Positions 8,319 to 18,228 of a stretch of DNA of 53,480 nt are shown piece after piece. This DNA is from an uncultured Oscillospiraceae bacterium. GTDB lineage: Bacteria > Bacillota > Clostridia > Oscillospirales > Oscillospiraceae. The translations under genes and the position numbers were made by a program. The DNA is taken from the NCBI GenBank assembly GCA_934569045.1, contig CAKTJX010000015.1:1-53480 (forward strand). The letters run 5' to 3'. The notes beneath the pieces were generated by a model. It ran no database searches, was not told the origin of the DNA, and saw only the letters and a program-made list of their open reading frames with translations. Every line of letters starts with the position of its first letter. Position 1 is the stretch's first letter.

Positions 8319-10129
8319 TTCTGAAGCAGCTCCATGAACTCTTCGCCGGTGATGGTTTCCTTCTCGTAGAGGTAGCTTGCCAGGGCCTCCAGCTTGTCCC
8401 GGTTCTCCCGCAGCAGGTTCAGAGCCTTCTCATGCTGCTGCTTGACGGTCTGCACCACCAGGGTATCGATCTTGGTCTGGGTCTCCGCGGAGCAGGCCAG
8501 GCTGCTGTCGCCGCCCAGGTATTGGTTGGTGACGGTTTCTAGGGCCACCATGTCGAAGTCGTCGCTCATGCCGTAGCGGGTGATCATGGCCCGGGCCAGC
8601 TTGGTGGCCTGCTCGATGTCGTTGAATGCGCCGGTGGAAATGGCCCCCACGGCGATCTCCTCCGCGGCACGGCCGCCGGTGAGGGTGGCGATCTTGTTCT
8701 CCAGCTCTTCCTTGGTCATCAGGTAGTGGTTGCCCTCTTCCACCTGCATGGTGTAGCCCAGAGCGCCGGAGGTCCGGGGAATGATGGTGATTTTCTGCAC
8801 GGGGGCGGAGTGGGTTTGCAGGGCGGCAACCAGGGCGTGGCCGATCTCGTGGTAGGCCACCGCCTTCTTCTCCTTGTCGGTGAGGATGGCGTTCTTCTTC
8901 TGGTAGCCCGCAATGACGGTCTCAATGGATTCCTCCAGGTCCGCCTCGTTGGCGGCTTTCCGGCCGTCCCGCACCGCCCGCAGGGCGGCCTCATTGATGA
9001 TGTTGGCCAGCTCCGCGCCGCTGGCACCGGAGGCCATCCGGGCGATGGTTTCAAAGTTCACGTCGTCCGTGAGCTTCACCTTCTTGGCGTGGACCCGCAG
9101 AATGGCCTCCCGGCCCTTCAGGTCCGGCAGCTCCACGGGGACCCGGCGGTCAAACCGGCCGGGACGGGTCAGGGCGGGGTCCAGGGATTCGGGCCGGTTG
9201 GTGGCGGCCAGAATCATCACGCCGGAGTTGCCCTCAAAGCCGTCCATTTCCGTAAGCAGCTGGTTTAGAGTCTGCTCCCGCTCGTCGTTGCCGCCGTAGG
9301 CTCCGCCGGAGCGCTTCTGACCGATGGCATCGATCTCATCAATGAAGACGATGCAGGGGGCCTTCTCCTTGGCCTGCTTGAAGAGGTCCCGGACCTTGCT
9401 GGCGCCCATGCCCACGAACATCTCCACAAATTCCGAGCCGGAAATGGAGAAGAAGGGCACGTCCGCCTCACCGGCTACCGCCTTGGCAAGCATCGTTTTG
9501 CCGGTGCCCGGAGGGCCCACCAGCAGCACGCCCTTGGGCATGGTGGCGCCGATCTCCCGGTACTGGGAGGGGTCATGCAGATAGTTGACAATTTCCGTCA
9601 GGCTTTCCTCCGCCTCGTCCACACCGGCCACATCGGAGAACCGGATGCCATCGGAGGATTTGACGTAGACCTTGGCGCTGGATTTGCCCATGTTGAAGGA
9701 CATGGCGTTGGGGCCGCCCATCTTGTCCATCATCTTCCGGGACAGAATCTGGCCCAGGCCGATGAAGAGTACCAGCGGCAGCACAAAGGACAGCAGGGCG
9801 GACAGCAGCGGAGAGGTCTCTTCCACAATCTCGCTGCCGAAGGTGGCCCCAGCGGCATAGAGCCGCTCGTTCAGGGTGGCATCCTCCATGCGCCCGGTCT
9901 TGTAGATCTGGCTCTCGTCCTTGTTGGTGAACAGGATCTGGTTGTCCTGAATTTCCACCCGGCCGATCTGCTTGTTCTCCGTCATGGACATGAAGGTGCC
10001 GTAGTCCACCTCTTTGATGCGGGAGTCCGCAATCATGGGCATGACCAGCAGATTAAACAGCAGCAGCAGAACCAGCACAATGCCATAGTAATAGGCAAGG
10101 GGCTTTTTTGGTTGTTTTACCTCATTCAT
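8315..10129 (-). CDS. ftsH: ATP-dependent zinc metalloprotease FtsH
   Basis: A membrane-anchored AAA+ protease that degrades damaged or regulatory membrane and cytosolic proteins as a hexamer. In 604 residues: TM helix 1 (about 11-31), extracytoplasmic FtsH-ext domain (about 38-105), TM helix 2 (about 107-130), Walker A GPPGTGKT (205-212), Walker B VFIDEID (261-267), second region of homology ending RPGRFDRR (322-329) and the zinc site HEIGH (427-431). Length is normal for Firmicutes, with a short C-terminal tail. GGGAGGAACAAT precedes the ATG. It is cotranscribed with a GT8 gene rather than with hprT/tilS as in many relatives. Confidence 0.98.
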   Translation of the reverse strand: MNEVKQPKKPLAYYYGIVLVLLLLFNLLVMPMIADSRIKEVDYGTFMSMTENKQIGRVEIQDNQILFTNKDESQIYKTGRMEDATLNERLYAAGATFGSEIVEETSPLLSALLSFVLPLVLFIGLGQILSRKMMDKMGGPNAMSFNMGKSSAKVYVKSSDGIRFSDVAGVDEAEESLTEIVNYLHDPSQYREIGATMPKGVLLVGPPGTGKTMLAKAVAGEADVPFFSISGSEFVEMFVGMGASKVRDLFKQAKEKAPCIVFIDEIDAIGQKRSGGAYGGNDEREQTLNQLLTEMDGFEGNSGVMILAATNRPESLDPALTRPGRFDRRVPVELPDLKGREAILRVHAKKVKLTDDVNFETIARMASGASGAELANIINEAALRAVRDGRKAANEADLEESIETVIAGYQKKNAILTDKEKKAVAYHEIGHALVAALQTHSAPVQKITIIPRTSGALGYTMQVEEGNHYLMTKEELENKIATLTGGRAAEEIAVGAISTGAFNDIEQATKLARAMITRYGMSDDFDMVALETVTNQYLGGDSSLACSAETQTKIDTLVVQTVKQQHEKALNLLRENRDKLEALASYLYEKETITGEEFMELLQK

Positions 10130-10148
10130 ATTGTTCCTCCCTTAATTT

Positions 10149-10889
10149 TTAGCTTTTGTTGCTTTGCAGCTTGTATTTTTCCAGCTTCTCCCGCATTTCC
10201 TTCAGACGCTCCTCCAAAGGATGCTCGTCATGGAAGGGACGGAAGAAATTGTACTTGAGACGGATGTTGCTCTCCTCGAAATTCTCCCGGATGTGCTTCT
10301 TGACGGCCTCGTAGCGGACCACCACCCGGTTTTCCTCGGCAAAGGCCTTCAGCCGCACCACCAGGTTGGCGGAATGGCACACGTCAATGAGGAATACACC
10401 GAAGAACATGCCGATGAAGAAGGAGAACGCCAGGTTCCGGGACAGCCAATCCAGGGCCCCCAGCACATAGGGGTGCACCAGAAAATAGTACAGGGCCCCC
10501 AGCACCGCCCAGAAGAAGGAGAACAGGGGGCAGATCAGCCCCTGGATATTGCCCCACAGGTTGGAGTAGTCCCAGAGCATGACCTTGAACTGCTTCAGGC
10601 AGAACAGGCCCGCAATGTATTCAATCAGCGTCATGCCCACGGCCATGGCCAGAAACAGCACGACCTTATTCCAGAAGGGGTTGGATATCCAGGCGTACTT
10701 TTCAAGGCTCGCCAGCAAATACAGCGTACACAGACCGAAGCCGTAAATGGGCAGGTAGGGCCCGGTGCAGAAGCCGGGGTTTACCCACTTCTTGTTGTGG
10801 TGAACGATGTTGCGGAACAGCAGCTCGATCACCCAGCCGGTGACGCTGCCCACAAAGAACAGGCAGGCCAGAGTCAGAAACAGATTCAT
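10149..10889 (-). CDS. Membrane protein of the ABC_trans_CmpB (putative ABC transporter type IV) family
   Basis: This 246-residue protein has about five hydrophobic segments in its first 160 residues, then a charged cytoplasmic tail ending in a predicted helix (HPLEERLKEMREKLEKYKLQ). The family pattern is GSVTGWVIELLFR followed by WVNPGFCTGPYLPIYGFG and GNIQGLICPLFSFFW. The family's function is not established despite its name. The chosen ATG has GGGAGGAATTTAC before it; a longer frame upstream lacks a ribosome site. A paralogue is transcribed divergently 176 bases away. Confidence 0.8.
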   Translation of the reverse strand: MNLFLTLACLFFVGSVTGWVIELLFRNIVHHNKKWVNPGFCTGPYLPIYGFGLCTLYLLASLEKYAWISNPFWNKVVLFLAMAVGMTLIEYIAGLFCLKQFKVMLWDYSNLWGNIQGLICPLFSFFWAVLGALYYFLVHPYVLGALDWLSRNLAFSFFIGMFFGVFLIDVCHSANLVVRLKAFAEENRVVVRYEAVKKHIRENFEESNIRLKYNFFRPFHDEHPLEERLKEMREKLEKYKLQSNKS

Positions 10890-10924
10890 GTAAATTCCTC
10901 CCAGGTTTTCTTTCCATATGCCCA

Positions 10925-10953
10925 TTTTTACCACGGAAATTCCTTAGAGTCAA
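10925..10953 (-). promoter_or_regulatory. Promoter of the minus-strand CmpB-family gene
   Basis: TTGACT, 17-base spacer, TAAAAA on the minus strand, 36 bases upstream of the ATG at 10889. Confidence 0.55.
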
Positions 10954-11065
10954 CAACATTTTCTTTTTGCTGTTCGTTCATACTTTTGTAAAGAACAGTT
11001 CAGAAACAATTGAGGTTCGTTCGCTAGAATACTCCCCAAATTTGGTAAGGCAGGGAGAGAGGACC

Positions 11066-12094
11066 ATGGGAACAAAAAAGCGCATGACGAAAGAAAAGGT
11101 CAAAAAATGGAAGAAGGCGCTGCGGGAGTACGACCGGCTCACAGAGAATGACGTGGTCTCGCCCGTGGAGGAAAAATCCATGGAGCTGCTGGACACGCTG
11201 GAGCGGACCCAGCCCACCCTGCAAAGCCTCTATGAGGACCTGGCCCAGGCCCAGGACCCGGAGCTCTTCGGTGCGGACGTGATGCACCGTCTGCGCTCCT
11301 ACCGCCGGACCTCCGCCAACCTCACCCGGGCCAACGCCCGGATGCTGGAAAATTACGATGAACTCTCCGCCCGCTGGGACGATCTGACGAAGCAGCCCCA
11401 TTTTAAAGTAAAAGCTCCGGCCAACTCCGTCATCGACCTGGAGGAGACCAGCAGCAATCACTTTGCCGCCGGAATGAACGTGTATAAGCTGCTGCTGGTG
11501 TGCTTCATCGGCTGCTTCGGCGGCGTGGTGATTGAGCTAATGTGGTGCCTGCTGACCAACGGCTATTTGGAGAGCCGGTCCGGGCTGGTGTATGGGCCCT
11601 TTAATATGGTGTATGGGGCAGGAGCCCTGGTTCTGACCATTGCCCTGTACCGCTACCGGAACCGGGGCAGGTGGCTGTCGTTTTTGGGAGGCTTCCTGGT
11701 GGGCAGCGCCCTGGAATACTTCTGCTCCTGGGCCCAGGAGATGCTCTTCGGGTCCGTCAGCTGGGACTACAGCCACATGCCCTTTAATATCAATGGCCGC
11801 ATCTGCCTGATTTATTCCGTGTTCTGGGGCTTTTTGGGGATTTTCTGGGTGAAGACCCTGTATCCCATGATGGCCCAGCTGATTCTGAAAATTCCCAACC
11901 GGGCAGGGAAAATCCTCACCTGGGCGCTGACGGCCTTTTTCGTCTTCGACTGCGTGGTGACCCTCATTACCGTATTCCGCTGGTCCCAGCGGGTGGAGGG
12001 CATCGCCGCCTCCAATGCCTTCTGGGCCTTCATCGACACCCGGTTCCCCAACGCCAGGATGCAGAAAATTTTCGCCAATATGGTGTTCCGGTAA
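11066..12094 (+). CDS. Membrane protein of the ABC_trans_CmpB family with long N-terminal cytoplasmic domain
   Basis: This 342-residue protein opens with about 125 charged, mostly helical residues (KKRMTKEKVKKWKKALREYD onward). The membrane part follows with the family signature LVYGPFNMVYGAGAL and WDYSHMPFNINGRICLIYSVFW. The soluble domain is N-terminal here, whereas the divergent paralogue carries its tail at the C-terminus. ATG 11066 follows a purine-rich GGGAGAGAGG site. The function is unknown; the arrangement suggests two subunits of one membrane complex, which is inference. Confidence 0.78.
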   Translation: MGTKKRMTKEKVKKWKKALREYDRLTENDVVSPVEEKSMELLDTLERTQPTLQSLYEDLAQAQDPELFGADVMHRLRSYRRTSANLTRANARMLENYDELSARWDDLTKQPHFKVKAPANSVIDLEETSSNHFAAGMNVYKLLLVCFIGCFGGVVIELMWCLLTNGYLESRSGLVYGPFNMVYGAGALVLTIALYRYRNRGRWLSFLGGFLVGSALEYFCSWAQEMLFGSVSWDYSHMPFNINGRICLIYSVFWGFLGIFWVKTLYPMMAQLILKIPNRAGKILTWALTAFFVFDCVVTLITVFRWSQRVEGIAASNAFWAFIDTRFPNARMQKIFANMVFR

Positions 12095-12107
12095 ACCGCA
12101 TTTTTCC

Positions 12108-12136
12108 TTGTTTTCTACGCCTATTTATGGTACAAT
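12108..12136 (+). promoter_or_regulatory. Promoter of the DivIVA-like gene
   Basis: TTGTTT, 17-base spacer, TACAAT, about 30 bases before the ATG at 12168. Confidence 0.75.
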
Positions 12137-12167
12137 GTGGAAAAACAACGGAGATGGAGTCCTACTT

Positions 12168-12779
12168 ATGAATCTGAGCTTTCGTTCCTCCCTGAACGGC
12201 TTCAACCGGCAGGATGTGGCCAACTATCTGGAGTACCTGAATAACCAGCACAGCACCCAGATCAATCAGCTGAATACGGAGCTGGAGGCCCTGCGGCAGC
12301 AGCAGAAGAAGCCCGCCATCGACCCCCAGCGGCTGGCCCTGGAGGCCCGGTGCATGGACTTGCAGGAGCAGCTGGAAAAGGCCCAGGCGGAGCGGGACGC
12401 GGCTATCCGGGACCGGGACGAGGCCCTGACCCAGCGGGACGCGGCCCTGGCCCAGAAGAACGAGGCGGAGAAGCGCCGCAGCGAGGCCGTGGTCATGGCA
12501 ACCGGGGCAAAGCTGGATTCCAGTCAGGAACTGGAGGCCTACCGCCGGGCAGAGCGCACCGAGCGGGTGGCCCGGGAGCGGGCCGAGCAGATTTACAGCG
12601 AAACCGGCGCGGCCCTGACCCAGGCCTCCACCCGGGTAGAGAGCGCCCTGCGCCAGATGGACGGCATGGCCAAGCAGGTCACCGCCCAGCTGGACACCCT
12701 CCAGTCCGCCATCTCCTCCAGCCGCCTGGCATTACAGGACGCCGCGGAAACCATCCAGAGACTGAAGCCGAATCGGTAG
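12168..12779 (+). CDS. DivIVA domain-containing coiled-coil protein
   Basis: In 203 residues, the N-terminal segment LSFRSSLNGFNRQDVANYLEYL matches the DivIVA/GpsB membrane-binding fold start. The rest is almost entirely coiled coil with a charged repeat (AERDAAIRDRDEALTQRDAA, then LAQKNEAEKRR) and a late helical region (ALRQMDGMAKQVTAQLDTLQ). DivIVA-type proteins mark negatively curved membrane or the division septum and recruit partners. ATG 12168 follows GGAGATGGAG. It stands alone under its own promoter. A family A repeat begins at the base right after its stop codon. Confidence 0.85.
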   Translation: MNLSFRSSLNGFNRQDVANYLEYLNNQHSTQINQLNTELEALRQQQKKPAIDPQRLALEARCMDLQEQLEKAQAERDAAIRDRDEALTQRDAALAQKNEAEKRRSEAVVMATGAKLDSSQELEAYRRAERTERVARERAEQIYSETGAALTQASTRVESALRQMDGMAKQVTAQLDTLQSAISSSRLALQDAAETIQRLKPNR

Positions 12780-12855
12780 TGGCTCCTAACCTTCCCCAAG
12801 GGGAAGGTTGGGGGCTTTACCGTCAGGGTATGCGTTCAACCGGGTGCTCTATCAC
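12780..12855. repeat. Family A repeat, copy A3 (left end missing)
   Basis: It consists of the central stem AACCTTCCCCAAGGGGAAGG and the right end GGGTATGCGTTCAACCGGG; the left end is absent and the element abuts the stop codon of the DivIVA-like gene. The stem may help terminate that transcript. Confidence 0.8.
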
Positions 12856-12871
12856 TTTAAAACGCTTATTT

Positions 12872-12893
12872 TGCCCCTATCCGGGGCATTTTT
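12872..12893 (+). terminator. Short terminator hairpin
   Basis: TGCCCC, five-base loop, GGGGCA, then TTTTT, placed between the DivIVA-like and FliB-like genes. Confidence 0.55.
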
Positions 12894-12913
12894 CATAGGG
12901 AAAGGAACATTTT

Positions 12914-13906
12914 ATGGAGCTTCGCAGACCAGACTTTTATGACCGCTTCCGCTGCATCGCCTCTGCCTGTCCGGACAGCTGCTGCAAGGAGTGGGATGTG
13001 GCGGTGGATTCGGAGAAGGCGGCCTTTTACCGGGGGCTTCCCGGTGAATTGGGGGACCGATTGCGGGCCTTTTTGCGGGACGAGGAAGACGGTGTTTATC
13101 TGACGCTGGACGCTGGCCGCTGCCCCATGTGGCGCTCTGACGGGCTGTGCCGCATTCAGGCGGAGCTGGGAGAGAAAGCCCTGTGCCAAACCTGCCGGGA
13201 GTTTCCCAGGCTGCGCCATGACTACGGCAGCTTTACGGAGCTGGGCCTGGAGCTCAGCTGCCCGGAGGCTGCCCGGATTCTGCTGTCCCAGGAAAATTGG
13301 CACTGGGTCCGGCAGGGTGCTGCCACGGAGAGCCCGGATTACGACCCCCGGGATATGGAAATCCTCCTGCAAACCCGGGAAACCGCCATGGCGCTGACCC
13401 GGGAAGAAGACCCTCTGACGGCGCTGCTGCTCTACGGTTACCACGCCCAGCAGGACTTCGACGCGGGGGAGATCACCCCCTTTGACCCTGCCGCCGCTCT
13501 GAAAACCGCTGAGGAATTCCGGGGGGAGGGAAATGTGGATGCCTTTCTGGAGGTGTTCCGGGGGCTGGAAATCCTGACCCCGGCCTGGCGGGAAATGCTC
13601 TCGAACCCGCAGCCCAGAGGGCTCCAAAAGGAGGATCGGGCCATGCTGCGCTATTTCCTTTCCCGCTACTGGCTCCAGGCGATTTCGGACTTCGACCTGG
13701 CGGCTAGGGGAAAAACGATCGTGGCCCTGACCCTGCTGTGCTGCCTGCTGGGGGGCGAAACGGTCCCAACGGCCCAGCTTATGTCCAAGGAGATCGAAAA
13801 CGACGCGGACAACCTGGATGCCCTCCTGGATGGGGCTTACGATGCCCCGGGACTGACGGATGCCAACCTATTGGCACTGATTCATAACGTAACGGCGCAT
13901 TCTTAA
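12914..13906 (+). CDS. FliB-like lysine N-methylase / Cys-cluster protein
   Basis: This 330-residue protein has the FliB cysteine pattern: Cys14, Cys19 and Cys23-Cys24 (ASACPDSCCKEW), then Cys70, Cys79, Cys91 and Cys94 (KALCQTCREFPR), suggesting a metal or Fe-S centre. FliB methylates surface lysines of flagellin in Salmonella. No flagellin, chemotaxis or other motility gene lies in this window, so the substrate here may differ; FliB-like genes are common as orphans in Clostridia. ATG 12914 follows AAAGGAAC. Family assignment is fairly sure; the methylase role is by homology only. Confidence 0.75.
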   Translation: MELRRPDFYDRFRCIASACPDSCCKEWDVAVDSEKAAFYRGLPGELGDRLRAFLRDEEDGVYLTLDAGRCPMWRSDGLCRIQAELGEKALCQTCREFPRLRHDYGSFTELGLELSCPEAARILLSQENWHWVRQGAATESPDYDPRDMEILLQTRETAMALTREEDPLTALLLYGYHAQQDFDAGEITPFDPAAALKTAEEFRGEGNVDAFLEVFRGLEILTPAWREMLSNPQPRGLQKEDRAMLRYFLSRYWLQAISDFDLAARGKTIVALTLLCCLLGGETVPTAQLMSKEIENDADNLDALLDGAYDAPGLTDANLLALIHNVTAHS

Positions 13907-13974
13907 TGCCAATTCATCACAGAAATGTTTGCACTTTACCGTTATTTCTGAAAAACTCAAAACTTTTGAGCATA

Positions 13975-14074
13975 GTAGGGGCGGCTATCAGCCGCCCGGA
14001 AATGACCGGGATTGCGTGTTCCGTTTTCGCCGCTCTCGTTCGATACCTTCCGGGCGGCTGGTAGCCGCCCCTAC
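13975..14074. repeat. Family B repeat, copy B2
   Basis: GTAGGGGCGGCTATCAGCC at the left, GGCTGGTAGCCGCCCCTAC at the right; the core contains AATGACCGGG, shared with copy B4. The flank AAAACTTTTGAG is shared with B5 and B6. It separates fliB-like from the groES promoter. Confidence 0.9.
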
Positions 14075-14133
14075 TGGCATCTCAATATAACAATGCATTC
14101 ATAAATTATTTACGGAAAAAGCAAATTTCCCTC

Positions 14134-14162
14134 TTGCATTTTTGACGCATCTGCGCTATGAT
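14134..14162 (+). promoter_or_regulatory. groESL promoter
   Basis: TTGCAT, 17-base spacer, TATGAT, ending three bases before the CIRCE operator. Confidence 0.8.
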
Positions 14163-14165
14163 ATC

Positions 14166-14192
14166 TTAGCACTCAAGGAGAATGAGTGCTAA
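14166..14192 (+). promoter_or_regulatory. CIRCE operator (HrcA binding site)
   Basis: TTAGCACTC, nine bases, GAGTGCTAA is a perfect match to the CIRCE consensus. It covers the expected transcription start, so groESL should be repressed by HrcA and induced by heat or unfolded protein. Confidence 0.97.
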
Positions 14193-14255
14193 GCAAGTAG
14201 ATAAGAGCCGGGCACCCCCGGCGGTCTAAATATTGCACACATGGAGGAATTTGTT

Positions 14256-16180
<1,925 letters not shown>

Positions 16181-16206
16181 GCCGAACGGATAACCCAACC
16201 ATTTTC

Positions 16207-16236
16207 GCCCGCCTCCAGCTCCGGAGGCGGGCTTTT
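16207..16236 (+). terminator. groESL terminator
   Basis: GCCCGCCTCC / GGAGGCGGGC stem followed by TTTT. Confidence 0.85.
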
Positions 16237-16298
16237 CGGGTATAGGGGCAGATAAATTGGGGGTTGTCTTCCTTCACAAACTGTTTACACCCACCCAC

Positions 16299-16326
16299 TT
16301 GACAATTCAAATGAATTGTGTAAAAT
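16299..16326 (+). promoter_or_regulatory. Promoter of the trxR-like/trxA/ohrR operon
   Basis: TTGACA, 16-base spacer, TAAAAT, 43 bases before the ATG at 16369. The spacer is almost entirely a palindrome. Confidence 0.8.
16302..16319. promoter_or_regulatory. Probable OhrR/MarR operator
   Basis: ACAATTC-AAAT-GAATTGT is a perfect 18-base palindrome lying between the -35 and -10 boxes. It resembles the AT-rich palindromic operators of Bacillus OhrR (ACAATT arms). Since ohrR is the last gene of this operon, autorepression released by peroxide is likely (inference). Confidence 0.7.
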
Positions 16327-16368
16327 TAAATATAGAAAAATTGAATTGCACGCAAAGGAAGTGACGCC

Positions 16369-17247
16369 ATGGAGCGATATGACATTGCCATTGTCGGCAC
16401 CGGGCCCGGTGGGGTGTCGGCAGCGATTACGGCGAAGGTGCGGGGGAAGAAGCTGATTCTGTTCGGCACCCGGCACTTAAGCGAAAAGGTGGAGAAGGCC
16501 CACTCCATTCTCAACTACCCGGGCCTGCCCAATGTGACCGGGGCAGCTCTGGCAGATGCCCTCCGGGCCCAGCTGGACAGCCTGGACATTCCCATTACCG
16601 AAAAGCAGGTCACGGCGGTCTACGCCATGGGGAATTATTTCGCCCTGCAAACCCCGGAGGAGATGATTGAGGCGGACACCGTGATCCTTGCTGCCGGGGT
16701 GGTTACCGCCAGGCCTTTGCCGGGGGAAAACGAGCTGCTGGGCCGGGGTGTCAGCTACTGCGCCACCTGTGACGCCCACTTCTACCGGGGCAAAACCGTT
16801 GCCGTCATCGGCTATTCCGGTCAGGCCTGCCGGGAGGCGGACTTCCTGGCGGAGAGCTGTGGGCAGGTACTCTACTTCCCCGCCGCTCCCCACCAGATCA
16901 CCGTGGGCCCCAAGGTCCTGGTCATCCACGAGAAGCCCGCCGCCATCCTGGGCGAGAGGCAGGCCACGGGGCTGCAAACTGCGGAGGGAAAGGAATACGC
17001 CGCAGACGGCGTGTTCGTCCTCCGGGACGCGGTGGCTCCGGACAAGCTGGTGCCCGGCATCCGCATGGAGGGGAACCACATCCCCGTCACCTTGCAGATG
17101 GAAACCAACCTGCCGGGGTGCTTCGCCTGCGGCGACATCACCGGCACCCCCTATCAGTATATCAAAGCCGCCGGTCAGGGGAACGTAGCCGCCCTCAGCG
17201 CGGTGCGGTTCCTGGCCGAGAAAAAAGAAAAGGAGAATACAAAATGA
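16369..17247 (+). CDS. Thioredoxin reductase-like flavoprotein with altered NADPH site
   Basis: This 292-residue two-domain flavoprotein has the FAD motif VGTGPGGVSAA (about 9-19), the redox-active CATC pair at 131-134 (SYCATCDAHFYRGK) and the C-terminal FAD motif FACGDITG. In standard TrxB the second Rossmann motif reads GGGDSA and an HRRxxxR segment binds NADPH phosphate. Here these positions read GYSGQA and LYFPAAPHQ, so NADPH binding is doubtful. Pyridine-nucleotide-independent reductases (ferredoxin-dependent FFTR type) with such losses are known in clostridia; that is the best guess for the electron source. The gene overlaps trxA by ATGA, and that thioredoxin is the obvious partner. Confidence in the redox-family call is high, in the electron donor low. 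Confidence 0.85.
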   Translation: MERYDIAIVGTGPGGVSAAITAKVRGKKLILFGTRHLSEKVEKAHSILNYPGLPNVTGAALADALRAQLDSLDIPITEKQVTAVYAMGNYFALQTPEEMIEADTVILAAGVVTARPLPGENELLGRGVSYCATCDAHFYRGKTVAVIGYSGQACREADFLAESCGQVLYFPAAPHQITVGPKVLVIHEKPAAILGERQATGLQTAEGKEYAADGVFVLRDAVAPDKLVPGIRMEGNHIPVTLQMETNLPGCFACGDITGTPYQYIKAAGQGNVAALSAVRFLAEKKEKENTK

Positions 17248-17552
17248 TTACCAAAATTACCAATAACGATCTCACCGAGGCCAACGCCAAGGCGCTGGCA
17301 GTCCTGGATTTTTCCGCCCAGTGGTGCGGCCCCTGCAAGATGCTGGCCCCCGTGCTGGAATCCGTTGCCGATGAGCTGCCGGACGCGGCCTTCTACAGCA
17401 TTGACGTGGACGAGAATTTCGCCCTGGCCCAGCAGTTCCGGGTTTCCAGCATTCCCTGCGTGGTGGTGCTGAAGCACGGCCAGGAGGTGGACCGGACCAT
17501 CGGCTTTGAGCCCCAGCCCGCCATCCAGGCCTTCCTGGAGAAGCACCTGTAA
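17244..17552 (+). CDS. trxA: Thioredoxin
   Basis: A 102-residue cytosolic disulfide reductase with the active site Trp27-Cys-Gly-Pro-Cys31 in LDFSAQWCGPCKMLAP, the cis-proline loop SIPCVVVLK and normal length. The Thr usually preceding cis-Pro is Ile-Pro here (SSIPC, normally PT) and is followed by an extra cysteine. Start and stop overlap both neighbours (ATGA with the reductase; one base with ohrR), so the three genes form one translationally coupled unit. Confidence 0.96.
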   Translation: MITKITNNDLTEANAKALAVLDFSAQWCGPCKMLAPVLESVADELPDAAFYSIDVDENFALAQQFRVSSIPCVVVLKHGQEVDRTIGFEPQPAIQAFLEKHL

Positions 17553-17989
17553 TGCCCGAGGAATTAAAGCTGGAAAACCAGCTCTGCTTCCCCCTCTACG
17601 CCTGCGCCAAAGAGGTGGTGCGGCGGTACAAGCCCTTCCTGGACGCGCTGGATCTGACCTACACCCAGTATATCGCCATGCTGGTGCTCTGGGAGCACCG
17701 GGAGGTTAGCGCCAAGGTTCTGGGGCAGCACCTGTACTTAGACTCCGGCACCCTGACGCCCCTGCTTAAAAAGCTGGAGCAGAAGCACTACATCACCCGG
17801 CGGCGGGATGCCAACGACGAGCGGAATCTGCTGATTTCCCTGACCCCCCAGGGCCTGGCCCTGCGGGAGCAGGCCCTGGAGGTCCCGAAAAAGATGTGCG
17901 CCTGCATGGCCCTTCCAAAGGAAGAAGCAGACGCGCTGGGAGAGCTGCTGCGCAAGCTCCTGGCGGAGCTGGTGCCGGGAGAAGGATGA
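17552..17989 (+). CDS. ohrR: OhrR-type MarR family organic peroxide sensor
   Basis: This 145-residue MarR-fold repressor has an N-terminus, LENQLCFPLYACAKEVVRRY, that closely matches the OhrR sensor region. Cys12 corresponds to the peroxidatic Cys15 of Bacillus OhrR. The winged-helix segment is LYLDSGTLTPLLKKLEQKHY with ITRRRDANDERNLLISLTP. OhrR normally represses the organic hydroperoxide resistance gene ohrA; here no ohr gene is adjacent. Instead it is the third gene of a thioredoxin operon whose promoter carries a matching palindrome. The ATG overlaps the trxA stop by one base. Confidence 0.9.
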   Translation: MPEELKLENQLCFPLYACAKEVVRRYKPFLDALDLTYTQYIAMLVLWEHREVSAKVLGQHLYLDSGTLTPLLKKLEQKHYITRRRDANDERNLLISLTPQGLALREQALEVPKKMCACMALPKEEADALGELLRKLLAELVPGEG

Positions 17990-18021
17990 TATTGAGGGGA
18001 AATGGAAACTTTCTGAGTCCC

Positions 18022-18121
18022 GTAGGGGCGGCTATCAGCCGCCCGGAAGTAACCGGGCTTGAGTGTTTTGTTTCCACCGTTCCCTTTCGATACCTTCCGG
18101 GCGGCTGGTAGCCGCCCCTAC
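18022..18121. repeat. Family B repeat, copy B3
   Basis: Canonical GTAGGGGCGGCTATCAGCC and GGCTGGTAGCCGCCCCTAC ends, 33 bases after the ohrR stop. It could act as a transcript end structure for the redox operon. Confidence 0.9.
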
Positions 18122-18228
18122 AGGTCAACAACTTCTGATCCGCATTTTATCATTTTCTCCCTTCTGTCTATGGTCGCTTTTGAAAAGGCGTGGTATAGTG
18201 AACGCAGAAAGACAAAGGAGGGCTCTAT

